Numbered from the stretch's first letter, positions 18,347-32,542 are shown. The stretch: 64,000 nt of DNA from Linyphia triangularis (GCA_963978545.1 OZ021722.1:36411365-36475364), one strand, 5' to 3'. Notes: generated by a model not told the origin, from the letters alone. Program-made: numbers and translations.

Positions 18347-20475
18347 CAGAATGCTTACGTATTCAAATAAATTTTATATTTAATAAAATAATGAAGAAAA
18401 TTATACAGAAACATTTTATTAATCTTTGACATACTCAAGGGTGAAATAATTGGAAAAAAACTTACGTTCTACTGAAATATGAGCTGGTATTGCTGGATCA
18501 AGAGATAAGAGTGCTGACCATTACATCATTGAACTTAATTTTCCCTCGCAAGGAATCGAAAATTGGCAGCCTGGGTGAGATCTTGTACTCCTAACCCTAT
18601 GACAAAAGATACTCATGAGTTGCAATTTATCATCCTTTTGATTCAATAACTATATTGCGTAAAAAAATATATATATCCAAAAATATTTCATTCCAGATAT
18701 ATTTAGACATGATAGATTTAACAAAAAACTAGGTTCTACCGAGATTCGAAATCGGATCGCTGGATTCAAGGTCCAGAGTGCTAACGATTACACGATAAAA
18801 CCAATTTTTCCCACGCCGGGAATCGAACCCGGGCCACCTGGGTGAAAGCCAGGAATCCTAACCACTAGACCACATGGGACAATAAGCCTACGCATTCAAA
18901 CAATTTAGATATTTAATAAAATTATAAATTGAATTATACGTAAAATTTTAAAAATCATCGCATACATGAGGGATATTAATTTAGAAAAAAAATTTAGGTT
19001 CTACCGAGATTCGAACTCGGATCGCTGGATTCAGAGTCCAGAGTGCTGACCATTACACCTTAGAAAACAATTTTCCCAAGCCGGGAATCGAACCCGGGCC
19101 GCCTGGGTGAAAGCCAGGTATCCTAACCACTAGACCACATGGGACAGAATGCCTACGTATTCAAATAAATTTTATATTTAATAAAATAATGCAGAAAATT
19201 ATACAGAAACATTTTTTAATCCTTGACATACTCAAAGGTGAAATAATTGGAAAAAAATTACGTTCAACTGAAATTTGAGCTGGTATCGCTTTATCCAGAG
19301 ACAAGAGTGCTGACCTTTACATCATTGAACTTAATTTTCCCACGCAAGGAATCGAAAATTGGCAGCCTGGGTGAGATCTAGTATTCCTAACCATATGACA
19401 AAATAGTCTAATGAATTGCATTTTATCATCAATTTGATTCAATAACTATATTGCTTAAAATATATATATATCCAAAAATATTTCATTTCTGATATATTTA
19501 TGCATGATAAATTTAACAAAAACACTAGGTTCTAATGAGATTAGAAATCGGTTCGCCGGATTCAAAGTCTAGAGTGCTACCCATTACACGATAGAACCAA
19601 TCTTTCCCACGCCGGGAATCGAACCCGGGCCGCCTGGGTGAAAGCTAGGAATCCTAACCACTAGACCACATGGGACAATAAGCCTACGCAATCAAACACT
19701 TTAGATATTTAATAAAATTTTAATGTCAACTATACGTAAAATTTTAAAAATAAAATCGCATACATGAGAGATATTAATTTAGAAAAAAAACTTAGGTTCC
19801 ACCGAGATTCGAACTCGGATCGCTGGATTCAGAGTCCAGAGTGCTGACCATTACACCTTAGAACACAATTTTCCCAAGCCGGGAATCGAACCCGGGCCGC
19901 CTGGGTGAAAGCCATGAATAATAACCACTAGACCACATGGTACAGAATGCCTACGTATTCAAATAAATTTTATATTTAATAAAATAATGCAGAAAATTAT
20001 ACAGAAACATTTTTTAATCCTTGACATACTCAAGGGTGAAATAATTGGAAAAAAACTTACGTTCTACTGAAATATGAGCTGGTATTGCTGGATCAAGAGA
20101 TAAGAGTGCTGACCATTACATCATTGAACTTAATTTTCCCTCGCAAGGAATCGAAAATTGGCAGCCTGGGTGAGATCTTGTACTCCTATCCCTATGACAA
20201 AAGATACGCATGAGTTGCAATTTATCATCCTTTTGATTCAATAACTATATTGCGTAAAAAATATATATATATCCAAAAATATTTCATTCCAGATATATTT
20301 CGACATGATAGATTTAACAAAAAACTAGGTTCTACCGAGATTCGAACTCGGATCACTGGATTCAAAGTCCAGAGTGCTAACCATTACACCATAGAACCCA
20401 AATTTCCCACACCGGGAATCGAACCCGGGCCGCCTGGGTGAAAGCCAGGAATCCTAACCACTAGACCACATGGGA

Positions 20476-23400
20476 CAATAAGCCTACGCATTCAAACACT
20501 TTAGATATTTAATAAAATTATATAGTCAACTATATGTAAAATTTTAAAAATAATCGCGTACATGAGGGATATTAATTTAGAAAAAAAAACTTAGGTTCTA
20601 CCGAGATTCGAACTCGGATCGCTGGATTCAGAGACCAGAGTGCTTACCATTACACCATTGAACTCAACTTTCCCACGCCTGGCATCGAACCCGGGCCACT
20701 TGGGTGAGAGCTAGGACTCCTAACCACTAGACCACATGGGACAATAAGCCTACGCAATCAAACACTTTAGATATTTAATAAAATTTTAATGTCAACTATA
20801 CGTAATATTTTAAAAATCATCGCATACATGAGAGATATTAATTTAGAAAAAAAACTTAGGTTCCACCGAGATTCGAACTCGGATCGCTGGATTCAGAGTC
20901 CAGAGTGCTGACCATTACACCATAGAACCAAATTTTCCCACGCCGGGAATCGAACCCGGGCCGCCTGGGTGAGAGCCAGGAATCCTAACCACTAGACCAC
21001 GTGGGACAGAATGCTTACGTAATCAAATAAATTTTATATTTAATAAAATAATGAAGAAAATTATACAGAAATATTTTATTAATCTTTTACATACTCAAGG
21101 GTGAAATAATTGGAAAAAAACTTACGTTCTACTGAAATATGAGTTGGTATTGCTGGATCAAGAGACAAGAGTGCTGACCATTACATCATTGAACTTAATT
21201 TTCCCACGCAATGAATCGAAAATTGGCAGCCTGGGTGAGATCTTGTACTCCTAACCCTATCACAAAAGATACTCATGAATTGCAATTTATCATCCATTTG
21301 ATTCAATAACTATATTGCCTAAAAATATATATATATCCAAAAATATTTCATTCCAGATATATTTAGACATGATAGATTTTAACAAAAAACTAGGTTCTAG
21401 GGAGATTCGAAATCGGATCGCTGGATTCAAGGTCCAGAGTGCTAACCATTACACCATAGAACCCAAATTTCCCTCGCCGGGAATCGAACCCGGGCCGCCT
21501 GGGTGAAATCCAGGAATCCTAACCACTAGACCACATGGGACAATAAGCCTACGCATTCAAACACTTTAGATATTTAATAAAATTTTATTGTCAACTATAC
21601 GTAAAATTTTAAAAATCATCGCATACATGAGAGATATTAATTTAGAAAAAAATTTAGGTTCTACTGAGATTCAAACTCGGATCGCTGGATTCAGAGTCCA
21701 GAGTGCTGATCATTACACCATAGAACCCAATTTTCCCACGCCGGGAATCGAAAACGTGCCGCCTGGGTGAAAGCCAGGAATCCTAACCACTAGACCACAT
21801 GGGAAAGAATGCCTACGTATTCAAATAAGTTTTATATTTCATAAAATAATGAAGCAAATTATACGGAAACATTTTAATAATCCTCGACATACTCAAGGGT
21901 GAAATAATTGGAAAAAAATTTACGTTCTACTGAAATTTTAGCTAGTATCGCTGGATCCAGAGACAAGAGTGCTGACCATTACATCACTGAACTTAATTTT
22001 CCCACGCAAGGAATCAAAAATTGGCAGCCTGGGTGGGATCCCGTACTCCTAACCATATGACAAAAGAGTCTAATGAATTGCATTTTATCATCAATTTGAT
22101 TCAATAACTATATTGCGTAAAAAATTCATATGTCCAAAAACATGATAGATTGTACATGATAGATTTAACAAAAAGACGAGGTTCTACCGAGATTCGAAAT
22201 CGGATCGCTGGATTCAAGGTCCAGAGTGCTAACCATTAAACGATAAAACCAATTTTTCCCACGCCGGGAATCGAACCCTGGCCGCCTGGGTGAAAGCCAG
22301 GAATCCTAACCACTAGACCACATGGGTCAATAAGCCTACGCATTCAAACACTTTAGATATTTAATAAAATTATAAATTGAATTATACGTAAAATTTTAAA
22401 AATCATCGCATACATGAGGGATATTAATTTAGAAAAAAAATGTAGGTTCTACCGAGATTCGAACTCGGATCGCTGGATTCAGAGTCCAGAGTGCTGACCA
22501 TTACACCTTAGAACACAATTTTCCCAAGCCGGGAATCGAACCCGGGCCGCCTGGGTGAAAGCCATGAATAATAACCACTAGACCACATGGGACAGAATGC
22601 CTACGTATTCAAATAAATTTTATATTTAATAAAATAATGCAGAAAATTATACAGAAACATTTTTTAATCCTTGACATACTCAAGGGTGAAATAATTGGAA
22701 AAAAATTACGTTCAACTGAAATTTGAGCTGGTATCGCTTTATCCAGAGACAAGAGTGCTGACCATTACATCATTGAACTTAATTTTCCCACGCAATGAAT
22801 CGAAAATTGGCAGCCTGGGTGAGATCTTGTACTCCTAACCCTATCACAAAAGATACTCATGAATTGCAATTTATCATCCATTTGATTCAATAACTATATT
22901 GCCTAAAAAATATATATATCCAAAAATATTTCATTCCAGATATATTTAGACATGATAGATTTTAACAAAAAACTAGGTTCTAGGGAGATTCGAAATCGGA
23001 TCGCTGGATTCAAGGTCCAGAGTGCTAACCATTACACCATAGAACCCAAATTTCCCTCGCCGGGAATCGAACGCGGGCCGCCTGGGTGAAATCCAGGAAT
23101 CCTAACCACTAGACCACATGGGACAATAAGCCTACGCATTCAAACACTTTAGATATTTAATAAAATTTTAATGTCAACTATACGTAAAATTTTAAAAATC
23201 ATCGCATACATGAGAGATATTAATTTAGAAAAAAATTTAGGTTCTACTGAGATTCAAACTCGGATCGCTGGATTCAGAGTCCAGAGTGCTGATCATTACA
23301 CCATAGAACCCAATTTTCCCACGCCGGGAATCGAAAACGTGCCGCCTGGGTGAAAGCCAGGAATCCTAACCACTAGACCACATGGGAAAGAATGCCTACG

Positions 23401-24716
23401 TATTCAAATAAGTTTTATATTTCATAAAATAATGAAGCAAATTATACGGAAACATTTTAATAATCCTCGACATACTCAAGGGTGAAATAATTGGAAAAAA
23501 ATTTACGTTCTACTGAAATTTTAGCTAGTATCGCTGGATCCAGAGACAAGAGTGCTGACCATTACATCATTGAACTTAATTTTCCCACGCAAGGAATCAG
23601 AAATTGGCAGCCTGGGTGAGATCTAGTACTCCTAACCATATGACAAAAGAGTCTAATGAATTGCATTTTATCATCCTTTTGATTCAATAACTATATTGCG
23701 TAAAAAATACATATGTCCAAAAATTTTTCATTCCAGATATATTTATACATGATAGATTTAACAAAAAGACGAGGTTCTACCGAGATTCGAAATCGTATCG
23801 CTGGATTCAATGTCCAGAGTGCTAACCATTACACGATAAAACCAATTTTTCCCACGCCGGGAATCGAACCCGGGCCACCTGGGTGAAAGCCAGGAATCCT
23901 AACCACTAGACCACATGGGACAATAAGCCTACGCATTCAAACAATTTAGATATTTAATAAAATTATAAATTGAATTATACGTAAAATTTTAAAAATCATC
24001 GCATACATGAGGGATATTAATTTAGAAAAAAAATTTAGGTTCTACCGAGATTCGAACTCGGATCGCTGGATTCAGAGTCCAGAGTGCTGACCATTACACC
24101 TTAGAAAACAATTTTCCCAAGCCGGGAATCGAACCCGGGCCGCCTGGGTGAAAGCCAGGAATCCTAACCACTAGACCACATGGGACAGAATGCCTACGTA
24201 TTCAAATAAATTTTATATTTAATAAAATAATGCAGAAAATTATACAGAAACATTTTTTAATCCTTGACATACTCAAATGTGAAATAATTGGAAAAAAATT
24301 ACGTTCAACTGAAATTTGCGCTGGTATCGCTTTATCCAGAGAAAAGAGTGCTGACCATTACATCATTGAACTTAATTTTCCCACGCAAGGAATCGAAAAT
24401 TGGCAGCCTGGGTGAGATCTAGTATTCCTAACCATATGACAAAATAGTCTAATGAATTGCATTTTATCATCAATTTGATTCAATAACTATATTGCTTAAA
24501 ATATATATATATCCAAAAATATTTCATTTCTGATATATTTATGCATGATAAATTTAACAAAAACACTAGGTTCTAATGAGATTAGAAATCGGTTCGCCGG
24601 ATTCAAAGTCTAGAGTGCTACCCATTACACGATAGAACCAATCTTTCCCACGCCGGGAATCGAACCCGGGCCGCCTGGGTTAGAGCCAGGAATCCTAACC
24701 ACTAGACCACGTGGGA
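20476..24716 (-). repeat. array block 7
   Basis: Pairs: 20593 Qc/CTC (anticodon-stem mismatch gagacc in Gln); 20858 Qc/CTC; 21392 Qw/TTC; 21656 Qc variant/TTC broken; 22179 Qw/TTC; 22444 Qc/TTC damaged; 22975 Qw/TTC; 23239 Qc variant/TTC broken; 23772 Qw/TTC (A33); 24037 Qc/TTC; 24568 Qd/CTA. Psi pairs at 21124, 21922, 22708, 23505, 24301. 22179-23505 matches 7585-8911 at +14594 bp; 23772-24834 matches 9168-10230 at +14604. Confidence 0.85.
24645..24716 (-). tRNA. tRNA-Glu body with amber anticodon CTA (second copy)
   Basis: Same gggttagagcc loop and otherwise intact body as 10041-10112. It lies in the segment copied at +14604 bp, so one mutation followed by duplication explains both copies. 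Confidence 0.75.
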
Positions 24717-25100
24717 CAGAATGCTTACGTAATCAAATAAATTTTATATTTAATAAAATAATGAAGAAAATTATACAGAAACATTTTATTAATCTTTGAC
24801 ATACTCAAGGGTGAAATAATTGGAAAAAAACTTACGTTCTACTGAAATATGAGCTGGTATTGCTGGATCAAGAGATAAGAGTGCTGACCATTACATCATT
24901 GAACTTAATTTTCCCTCGCAAGGAATCGAAAATTGGCAGCCTGGGTGAGATCTTGTACTCCTAACCCTATGACAAAAGATACTCATGAGTTGCAATTTAT
25001 CATCCTTTTGATTCAATAACTATATTGCGTAAAAAAAAATATATATCCAAAAATATTTCATTCCAGATATATTTAGACATGATAGATTTAACAAAAAACT

Positions 25101-25172
25101 AGGTTCTACCGAGATTCGAACTCGGATCGCTGGATTCTGAGTCCAGAGTGCTTACCATTACACCATAGAACT
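25101..25172 (-). tRNA. tRNA-Gln body with anticodon CAG
   Basis: The plus strand reads ggattctgagtcc, giving loop CTCAGAA and anticodon CAG, which reads the leucine codon CUG. All arms and the B box are intact. One base (T35 to A) separates it from Gln-CTG. Only copy seen. If charged with Gln it would misread Leu codons; it may be silent or a sequencing error. Confidence 0.6.
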
Positions 25173-28100
25173 CAACTTTCCCACGCCTGGCATCGAACCC
25201 GGGCCACTTGGGTGAGAGCCAGGACTCCTAACCACTAGACCACATGGGACAATAAGCCTACGCAATCAAACACTTTAGATATTTAATAAAATTTTAATGT
25301 CAACTATACGTAATATTTTAAAAATCATCGCATACATGAGAGATATTAATTTAGAAAAAAAACTTAGGTTCCACCGAGATTCGAACTCGGGTTGCTGGAT
25401 TCAGAGTCCAGAGTGCTGACCATTACACCATAGAACCCAATTTTCCCACGCCGGGAATCGAACCCGGGCCGCCCTGGTGAGAGCCAGGAATCCTAACCAC
25501 TAGACCACGTGGGACAGAATGCTTACGTAATCAAATAAATTTTATATTTAATAAAATAATGAAGAAAATTATACAGAAACATTTTATTAATCTTTGACAT
25601 ACTCAAGGGTGAAATAATTGGAAAAAAACTTACGCTCTACTGTAATATGAGTTGGTAGTGCTGGATCAAGAGATAAGAGTGCTGACCATTACATCATTGA
25701 ACTTAATTTTCCCTCGCAAGGAATCGAAAATTGGCAGCCTGGGTGAGATCTTGTACTCCTAACCCTATGACAAAAGATACTCATGAGTTGCAATTTATCA
25801 TCCTTTTGATTCAATAACTATATTGCGTAAAAAAAAATATATATCCAAAAATATTTCATTCCAGATATATTTAGACATGATAGATTTAACAAAAAACTAG
25901 GTTCTACCGAGATTCGAAATCGGATCGCTGGATTCAAGGTCCAGAGTGCTAACGATTACACGATAAAACCAATTTTTCCCACGCCGGGAATCGAACCCGA
26001 GCCACCTGGGTGAAAGCCAGGAATCCTAACCACTAGACCACATGGTACAATAAGCCTACGCATTCAAACAATTTAGATATTTAATAAAATTATAAATTGA
26101 ATTATACGTAAAATTTTAAAAATCATCGCATACATGAGGGATATTAATTTAGAAAAAAAATTTAAGTTCTACCGAGATTCGAACTCGGATCGCTGGATTC
26201 AGAGTCCAGAGTGCTGACCATTACACCTTAGAAAACAATTTTCCCAAGCCGGGAATCGAACCCGGGCCGCCTGGGTGAAAGCCAGGAATCCTAACCACTA
26301 GACCACATGGGACAGAATGCCTACGTATTCAAATAAATTTTATATTTAATAAAATAATGCAGAAAATTATACAGAAACATTTTTTAATCCTTGACATACT
26401 CAAAGGTGAAATAATTGGAAAAAAATTACGTTCAACTGAAATTTGAGCTGGTATCGCTTTATCCAGAGACAAGAGTGCTGACCATTACATCATTGAACTT
26501 AATTTTCCCACGCAAGGAATCGAAAATTGGCAGCCTGGGTGAGATCTAGTATTCCTAACCATATGACAAAATAGTCTAATGAATTGCATTTTATCATCAA
26601 TTTGATTCAATAACTATATTGCTTAAAATATATATATATCCAAAAATATTTCATTTCTGATATATTTATGCATGATAAATTTAACAAAAACACTAGGTTC
26701 TACCGAGATTCGAACTCGGATCGCTGGATTCAGAGTCCAGAGTGCTTACCATTACACCATAGAACTCAACTTTCCCACGCCTGGCATCGAACCCGGGCCA
26801 CTTGGGTGAGAGCCAGGACTCCTAACCACTAGACCACATGGGACAATAAGCGTACGCAATCAAACACTTTAGATATTTAATAAAATTTTAATGTCAACTA
26901 TACGTAATATTTTAAAAATCATCGCATACATGAGAGATATTAATTTAGAAAAAAAACTTAGGTTCCACCGAGATTCGAACTCGGATCGCTGGATTCAGAG
27001 TCCAGAGTGCTGAACATTACACCATAGAACCCAATTTTCCCACGCCGGGAATCGAACCCGGGCCGCCTGGGTGAGAGCCAGGAATCCTAACCACTAGACC
27101 ACGTGGGACAGAATGCTTACGTAATCAAATAAATTTTATATTTAATAAAATAATGAAGAAAATTATACAGAAACATTTTATTAATCTTTGACATACTCAA
27201 GGGTGAAATAATTGGAAAAAAACTTACGTTCTACTGAAATATGAGTTGGTATTGCTGGATCAAGAGATAAGAGTGCTGACCATTACATCATTGAACTTAA
27301 TTTTCCCTCGCAAGGAATCGAAAATTGGCAGCCTGGGTGAGATCTTGTACTCCTAACCCTATGACAAAAGATACTCATGAGTTGCAATTTATCATCCTTT
27401 TGATTCAATAACTATATTGTGTAAAAAAATATATATATCCAAAAATATTTCATTCCAGATATATTTAGACATGATAGATTTAACAAAAAACTAGGTTCTA
27501 CCGAGATTCGAACTCGGATCGCTGGATTCAAAGTCCAGAGTGCTAACCATTACACCATAGAACCCAAATTTCCCACACCGGGAATCGAACCCGGGCCGCC
27601 TGGGTGAAAGCCAGGAATCCTAACCACTAGACCACATGGGACAATAAGCCTACGCATTCAAACACTTTAGATATTTAATAAAATTATAAAGTCAACTATA
27701 TGTAAAATTTTAAAAATAATCGCGTACATGAGGGATATTAATTTAGAAAAAAAACTTAGGTTCCACCGAGATTCGAACTCGGATCGCTGGATTCAGAGTC
27801 CAGAGTGCTGACCATTACACCTTAGAAAACAATTTTCCCTCACCGGGAATCGAACCCGGGCCACTTGGGTGAGAGCCAGGAATCCTAAAAACTAGACAAT
27901 ATGGGACAATAAGCCTACGCAATCAAAGACTTTAGATATTTAATAAAATTTTAATGTCGACTCTACGTAAAATTTTAAAAATCATCGCATACATGAGAGA
28001 TATTAATTTAGAAAAAAAACTTAGGTACCACCGAGATTCGAACTCGGATCGTTGGATTCAGAGTCCAGAGTGCTGACCATTACACCATAGAACCCAATTT

Positions 28101-28225
28101 TCCCACGCCTTGAATCGAACCCGGCCCGCCTGGGTAAAAGCCAGGAATACTACACACTAGACAACATGGAACAGAATGCCTAAGTATTCAAATAAGTTTT
28201 ATATTTCATAAAATAATGAAGCAAA

Positions 28226-28260
28226 TTATACGGAAACATTTTATTAATCTTTGACATACT
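28226..28260 (-). other. hybrid spacer B junction
   Basis: The left part (tatacggaaac) belongs to the spacer B subtype that normally continues taataatcctcgac, but here it continues ttattaatctttgac of the other subtype. This is a crossover or conversion point between two spacer B types. The same hybrid is at about 48956-48990, in the copied block. Confidence 0.6.
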
Positions 28261-30415
28261 CAAGGGTGAAATAATTGGAAAAAAACTTACGTTCTATTGA
28301 AATATGAGTTGGTATTGCTGGATCAAGAGATAAGAGTGCTGACCATTACATCATTGAACTTAATTTTCCCTCGCAAGGAATCGAAAATTGGCAGCCTGGG
28401 TGAGATCTTGTACTCCTAACCCTATGACAAAAGATACTCATGAGTTGCAATTTATCATCCTTTTGATTCAAATATATTGCGTAAAAAAATATATATATCC
28501 AAAAATATTTCATTCCAGATATATTTAGACATGATAGATTTAACAAAAAACTAGGTTCTACCGAGATTCGAACTCGGATCGCTGGATTCAAAGTCCAGAG
28601 TGCTAACCATTACACGATAAAACCAATTTTTCCCACGCCGGGAATCGAACCCGGGCCGCCTGGGTGAAAGCCAGGAATCCTAACCACTAGACCACATGGG
28701 ACAATAAGCCTACGCATTCAAACACTTAAGATATTTAATAAAATTATAAATTGAATTATACGTAAAATTTTAAAAATCATCGCATACATGAGGGATATTA
28801 ATTTAGAAAAAAAATTTAGGTTCTACCGAGATTCGAACTCGGATCGCTGGATTCAGAGTCCAGAGTGCTGACCATTACACCTTAGAACACAATTTTCCCA
28901 AGCCGGGAATCGAACCCGGGCCACCTGGGTGAAAGCCAGGAATAATAACCACTAGACCACATGGGACAGAATGCCTACGTATTCAAATAAATTTTATATT
29001 TAATAAAATAATGCAGAAAATTATACAGAAACATTTTTTAATCCTTGACATACTCAAGGGTGAAATATTTGGAAAAAAATTACGTTCAACTGAAATTTGA
29101 GCTGGTATCGCTTTATCCAGAGACAAGAGTGCTGACCATTACATCATTTAACTTAATTTTCCCACGCAAGGAATCGAAAATTGGCAGCCTGGGTGAGATC
29201 TAGTATTCCTAACCATATGACAAAATAGTCTAATGAAATGCATTTTATCATCAATTTGATTCAATAACTATATTGCTTAAAAAATATATATATCCAAAAA
29301 TATTTCATTCCATATATATTTAGACATGATAGATTTAACAAAAAACTAGGTTCTACCGAGATTCGAACTCGGATCGCTGGATTCAAAATCCAGAGTGCTA
29401 ACCATTACACCATAGAACCCAAATTTCCCACACCGGGAATCGAACCCGTGCCGCCTGGGTGAAAGCCAGGAATCCTAACCACTAGACCACATGGGACAGA
29501 ATGCCAACGTATTCAAATAAGTTTTATATTTCATAAAATAATGAAGAAAATTATACGGAAACATTTTAATAATCCTCGACATACTCAAGGGTGAAATAAT
29601 TGGAAAAAAATTTACGTTCTACTGAAATTTTAGCTGGTATCGCTGGATCCAGAGACAAGAGTGCTGACCATTACATCATTGAACTTAATTTTCCCACGCA
29701 AGGAATCAGAAATTGGCAGCCTGGGTGAGATCTAGTATTCCTAACCATATGACAAAATAGTCTAATGAATTGCATTTTATCATCAATTTGATTCAATAAT
29801 TATATTGCTTAAAATATATATATATATCCAAAAATATTTCATTTCTGATATATTTAGACATGATAAATTTAACAAAAACACTAGGTTCTAATGAGATTAG
29901 AAATCGGTTCGCCGGATTCAAAGTCTAGAGTGCTACCCATTACACGATAGAACCAATCTTTCCCACGCCGGGAATCGAACCCGGGCCGCCTGGGGGAGAT
30001 CCAGGAATCCTAACCACTAGACCACGTGGGACAGAATGCTTACGTATTCAAATAAATTTTATATTTAATAAAATAATGAAGAAAATTATACAGAAACATT
30101 TTATTAATCTTTGACATACTCAAGGGTGAAATAATTGGAAAAAAACTTACGTTCTACTGAAATATGAGCTGGTATTGCTGGATCAAGAGATAAGAGTGCT
30201 GACCATTACATCATTGAACTTAATTTTCCCTCGCAAGGAATCGAAAATTGGCAGCCTGGGTGAGATCTTGTACTCCTAACCCTATGACAAAAGATACTCA
30301 TGAATTGCAATTTATCATCCTTTTGATTCAATAACTATATTGCGTAAAAAATATATATATATCCAAAAATATTTCATTCCAGATATATTTAGACATGATA
30401 GATTTACAAAAAACT

Positions 30416-30487
30416 AGGTTCTACCGAGATTCGAACTCGGATCGCTGGATTCAAAGTCCAGAGTGCTAACCATTACACCATAGAACC
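30416..30487 (-). tRNA. tRNA-Gln (TTG)
   Basis: Intact TTG gene with loop CTTTGAA. Its spacer C reads gatttacaaaaaac, one base shorter than usual, keeping a T6 terminator. Confidence 0.9.
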
Positions 30488-30492
30488 CAAAT

Positions 30493-30563
30493 TTCCCACA
30501 CCGGGAATCGAACCCGGTCGCCTGGGTGAAATCCAGGAATCCTAACCACTAGACCACATGGGA
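30493..30563 (-). tRNA. tRNA-Glu (TTC), 71 nt
   Basis: The plus strand reads cccggtcgcc in place of cccgggccgcc: one base fewer in the variable region, while T stem and loop still pair. Loop ATTTCAC, anticodon TTC. Same at 32620, 34215, 36342, 38469, 44050, 51223, 53350, 53614, 55741 and 60526. Probably near-normal fold; effect unknown. Confidence 0.75.
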
Positions 30564-30679
30564 CAATAAGCCTACGCAATCAAACACTTTAGATATTTAA
30601 TAAAATTTTAATGTCAACTATACGTAATATTTTAAAAATCATCGCATACATGAGAGATATTAATTTAGAAAAAAAACTT

Positions 30680-30751
30680 AGGTTCCACCGAGATTCGAAC
30701 TCGGATCGCTGGATTCAAAGTCCAGAGTGCTAACCATTACACGATAAAACC
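30680..30751 (-). tRNA. tRNA-Gln (TTG)
   Basis: Loop CTTTGAA and good T arm. The 3' acceptor strand is TGGAACC and the 5' strand GGTTTTA, giving two wobble pairs. This recombinant type joins a spacer A left flank to a TTG body. Confidence 0.82.
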
Positions 30752-30756
30752 AATTT

Positions 30757-30828
30757 TTCCCACGCCGGGAATCGAACCCGGGCCGCCTGGGTGAAAGCCA
30801 GGAATCCTAACCACTAGACCACATGGGA
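30757..30828 (-). tRNA. tRNA-Glu (TTC)
   Basis: Full-length, anticodon TTC, B box intact, followed upstream by spacer A with acttaagatattt TATA-like tract. Confidence 0.9.
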
Positions 30829-32542
30829 CAATAAGCCTACGCATTCAAACACTTAAGATATTTAATAAAATTATAAATTGAATTATACGTAAAATTTTAA
30901 AAATCATCGCATACATGAGGGATATTAATTTAGAAAAAAAATTTAGGTTCTACCGAGATTCGAACTCGGATCGCTGGATTCAGAGTCCAGAGTGCTGACC
31001 ATTACACCTTAGAACACAATTTTCCCAAGCCGGGAATCGAACCCGGGCCACCTGGGTGAAAGCCAGGAATAATAACCACTAGACCACATGGGACAGAATG
31101 CCTACGTATTCAAATAAATTTTATATTTAATAAAATAATGCAGAAAATTATACAGAAACATTTTTTAATCCTTGACATACTCAAGGGTGAAATATTTGGA
31201 AAAAAATTACGTTCAACTGAAATTTGAGCTGGTATCGCTTTATCCAGAGACAAGAGTGCTGACCATTACATCATTTAACTTAATTTTCCCACGCAAGGAA
31301 TCGAAAATTGGCAGCCTGGGTGAGATCTAGTATTCCTAACCATATGACAAAATAGTCTAATGAAATGCATTTTATCATCAATTTGATTCAATAACTATAT
31401 TGCTTAAAAAATATATATATCCAAAAATATTTCATTCCATATATATTTAGACATGATAGATTTAACAAAAAACTAGGTTCTACCGAGATTCGAACTCGGA
31501 TCGCTGGATTCAAAATCCAGAGTGCTAACCATTACACCATAGAACCCAAATTTCCCACACCGGGAATCGAACCCGTGCCGCCTGGGTGAAAGCCAGGAAT
31601 CCTAACCACTAGACCACATGGGACAGAATGCCAACGTATTCAAATAAGTTTTATATTTCATAAAATAATGAAGAAAATTATACGGAAACATTTTAATAAT
31701 CCTCGACATACTCAAGGGTGAAATAATTGGAAAAAAATTTACGTTCTACTGAAATTTTAGCTGGTATCGCTGGATCCAGAGACAAGAGTGCTGACCATTA
31801 CATCATTGAACTTAATTTTCCCACGCAAGGAATCAGAAATTGGCAGCCTGGGTGAGATCTAGTATTCCTAACCATATGACAAAATAGTCTAATGAATTGC
31901 ATTTTATCATCAATTTGATTCAATAATTATATTGCTTAAAATATATATATATATCCAAAAATATTTCATTTCTGATATATTTAGACATGATAAATTTAAC
32001 AAAAACACTAGGTTCTAATGAGATTAGAAATCGGTTCGCCGGATTCAAAGTCTAGAGTGCTACCCATTACACGATAGAACCAATCTTTCCCACGCCGGGA
32101 ATCGAACCCGGGCCGCCTGGGGGAGATCCAGGAATCCTAACCACTAGACCACGTGGGACAGAATGCTTACGTATTCAAATAAATTTTATATTTAATAAAA
32201 TAATGAAGAAAATTATACAGAAACATTTTATTAATCTTTGACATACTCAAGGGTGAAATAATTGGAAAAAAACTTACGTTCTACTGAAATATGAGCTGGT
32301 ATTGCTGGATCAAGAGATAAGAGTGCTGACCATTACATCATTGAACTTAATTTTCCCTCGCAAGGAATCGAAAATTGGCAGCCTGGGTGAGATCTTGTAC
32401 TCCTAACCCTATGACAAAAGATACTCATGAATTGCAATTTATCATCCTTTTGATTCAATAACTATATTGCGTAAAAAATATATATATATCCAAAAATATT
32501 TCATTCCAGATATATTTAGACATGATAGATTTACAAAAAACT

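Larger units (their letters stand above)
16488..20475 (-). repeat. array block 6
   Basis: Pairs: 16868 Qt/TTC; 17133 Qc/TTC (aataata D arm); 17663 Qt/TTC; 18198 Qd/CTC; 18731 Qw/TTC; 18996 Qc/TTC; 19527 Qd/TTC; 19794 Qc/TTC damaged; 20327 Qt/TTC. Psi pairs at 16604, 17397, 17929, 18464, 19260, 20059. 16604-18464 recurs 11685 bp to the right. Spacer A near 19750 has a private 3-bp insertion (aataaaatcgc). Confidence 0.85.
24717..28288 (-). repeat. array block 8
   Basis: Pairs: 25101 Gln body CAG/CTC; 25366 Qc/CTC (altered stem); 25899 Qw/TTC; 26164 Qc/TTC; 26695 Qc/CTC; 26960 Qc/CTC; 27493 Qt/TTC; 27758 Qc/CTC; 28023 Qc/TTT. Psi pairs at 24834, 25632, 26428, 27226. 25366-28023 is the 11558-14215 segment at +13808 bp. 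Confidence 0.85.
28289..32542 (-). repeat. array block 9
   Basis: Pairs: 28553 Qt/TTC; 28818 Qc/TTC; 29348 Qt/TTC; 29883 Qd/CTC; 30416 Qt/TTC 71 nt; 30680 Qt/TTC; 30945 Qc/TTC; 31475 Qt/TTC; 32010 Qd/CTC. Psi pairs at 28289, 29082, 29614, 30149, 31209, 31741, 32276. From 30416 this is the first full 2127-bp 8-mer; 28553-30149 resembles 30680-32276. Confidence 0.88.
30416..32542 (-). repeat. 2127-bp 8-mer higher-order repeat unit
   Basis: Eight monomers in order from the left: Qt/71-nt Glu, Qt, Qc, psi, Qt, psi, Qd, psi. Next copies start at 32543, 34138, 36265 and 38392 (last truncated), and at 51146, 53273 and 55664. Copies look nearly identical by eye; single-copy differences include attataacc near 34260, atcgagg near 36382 and catttatacg near 38592. 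Confidence 0.9.
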
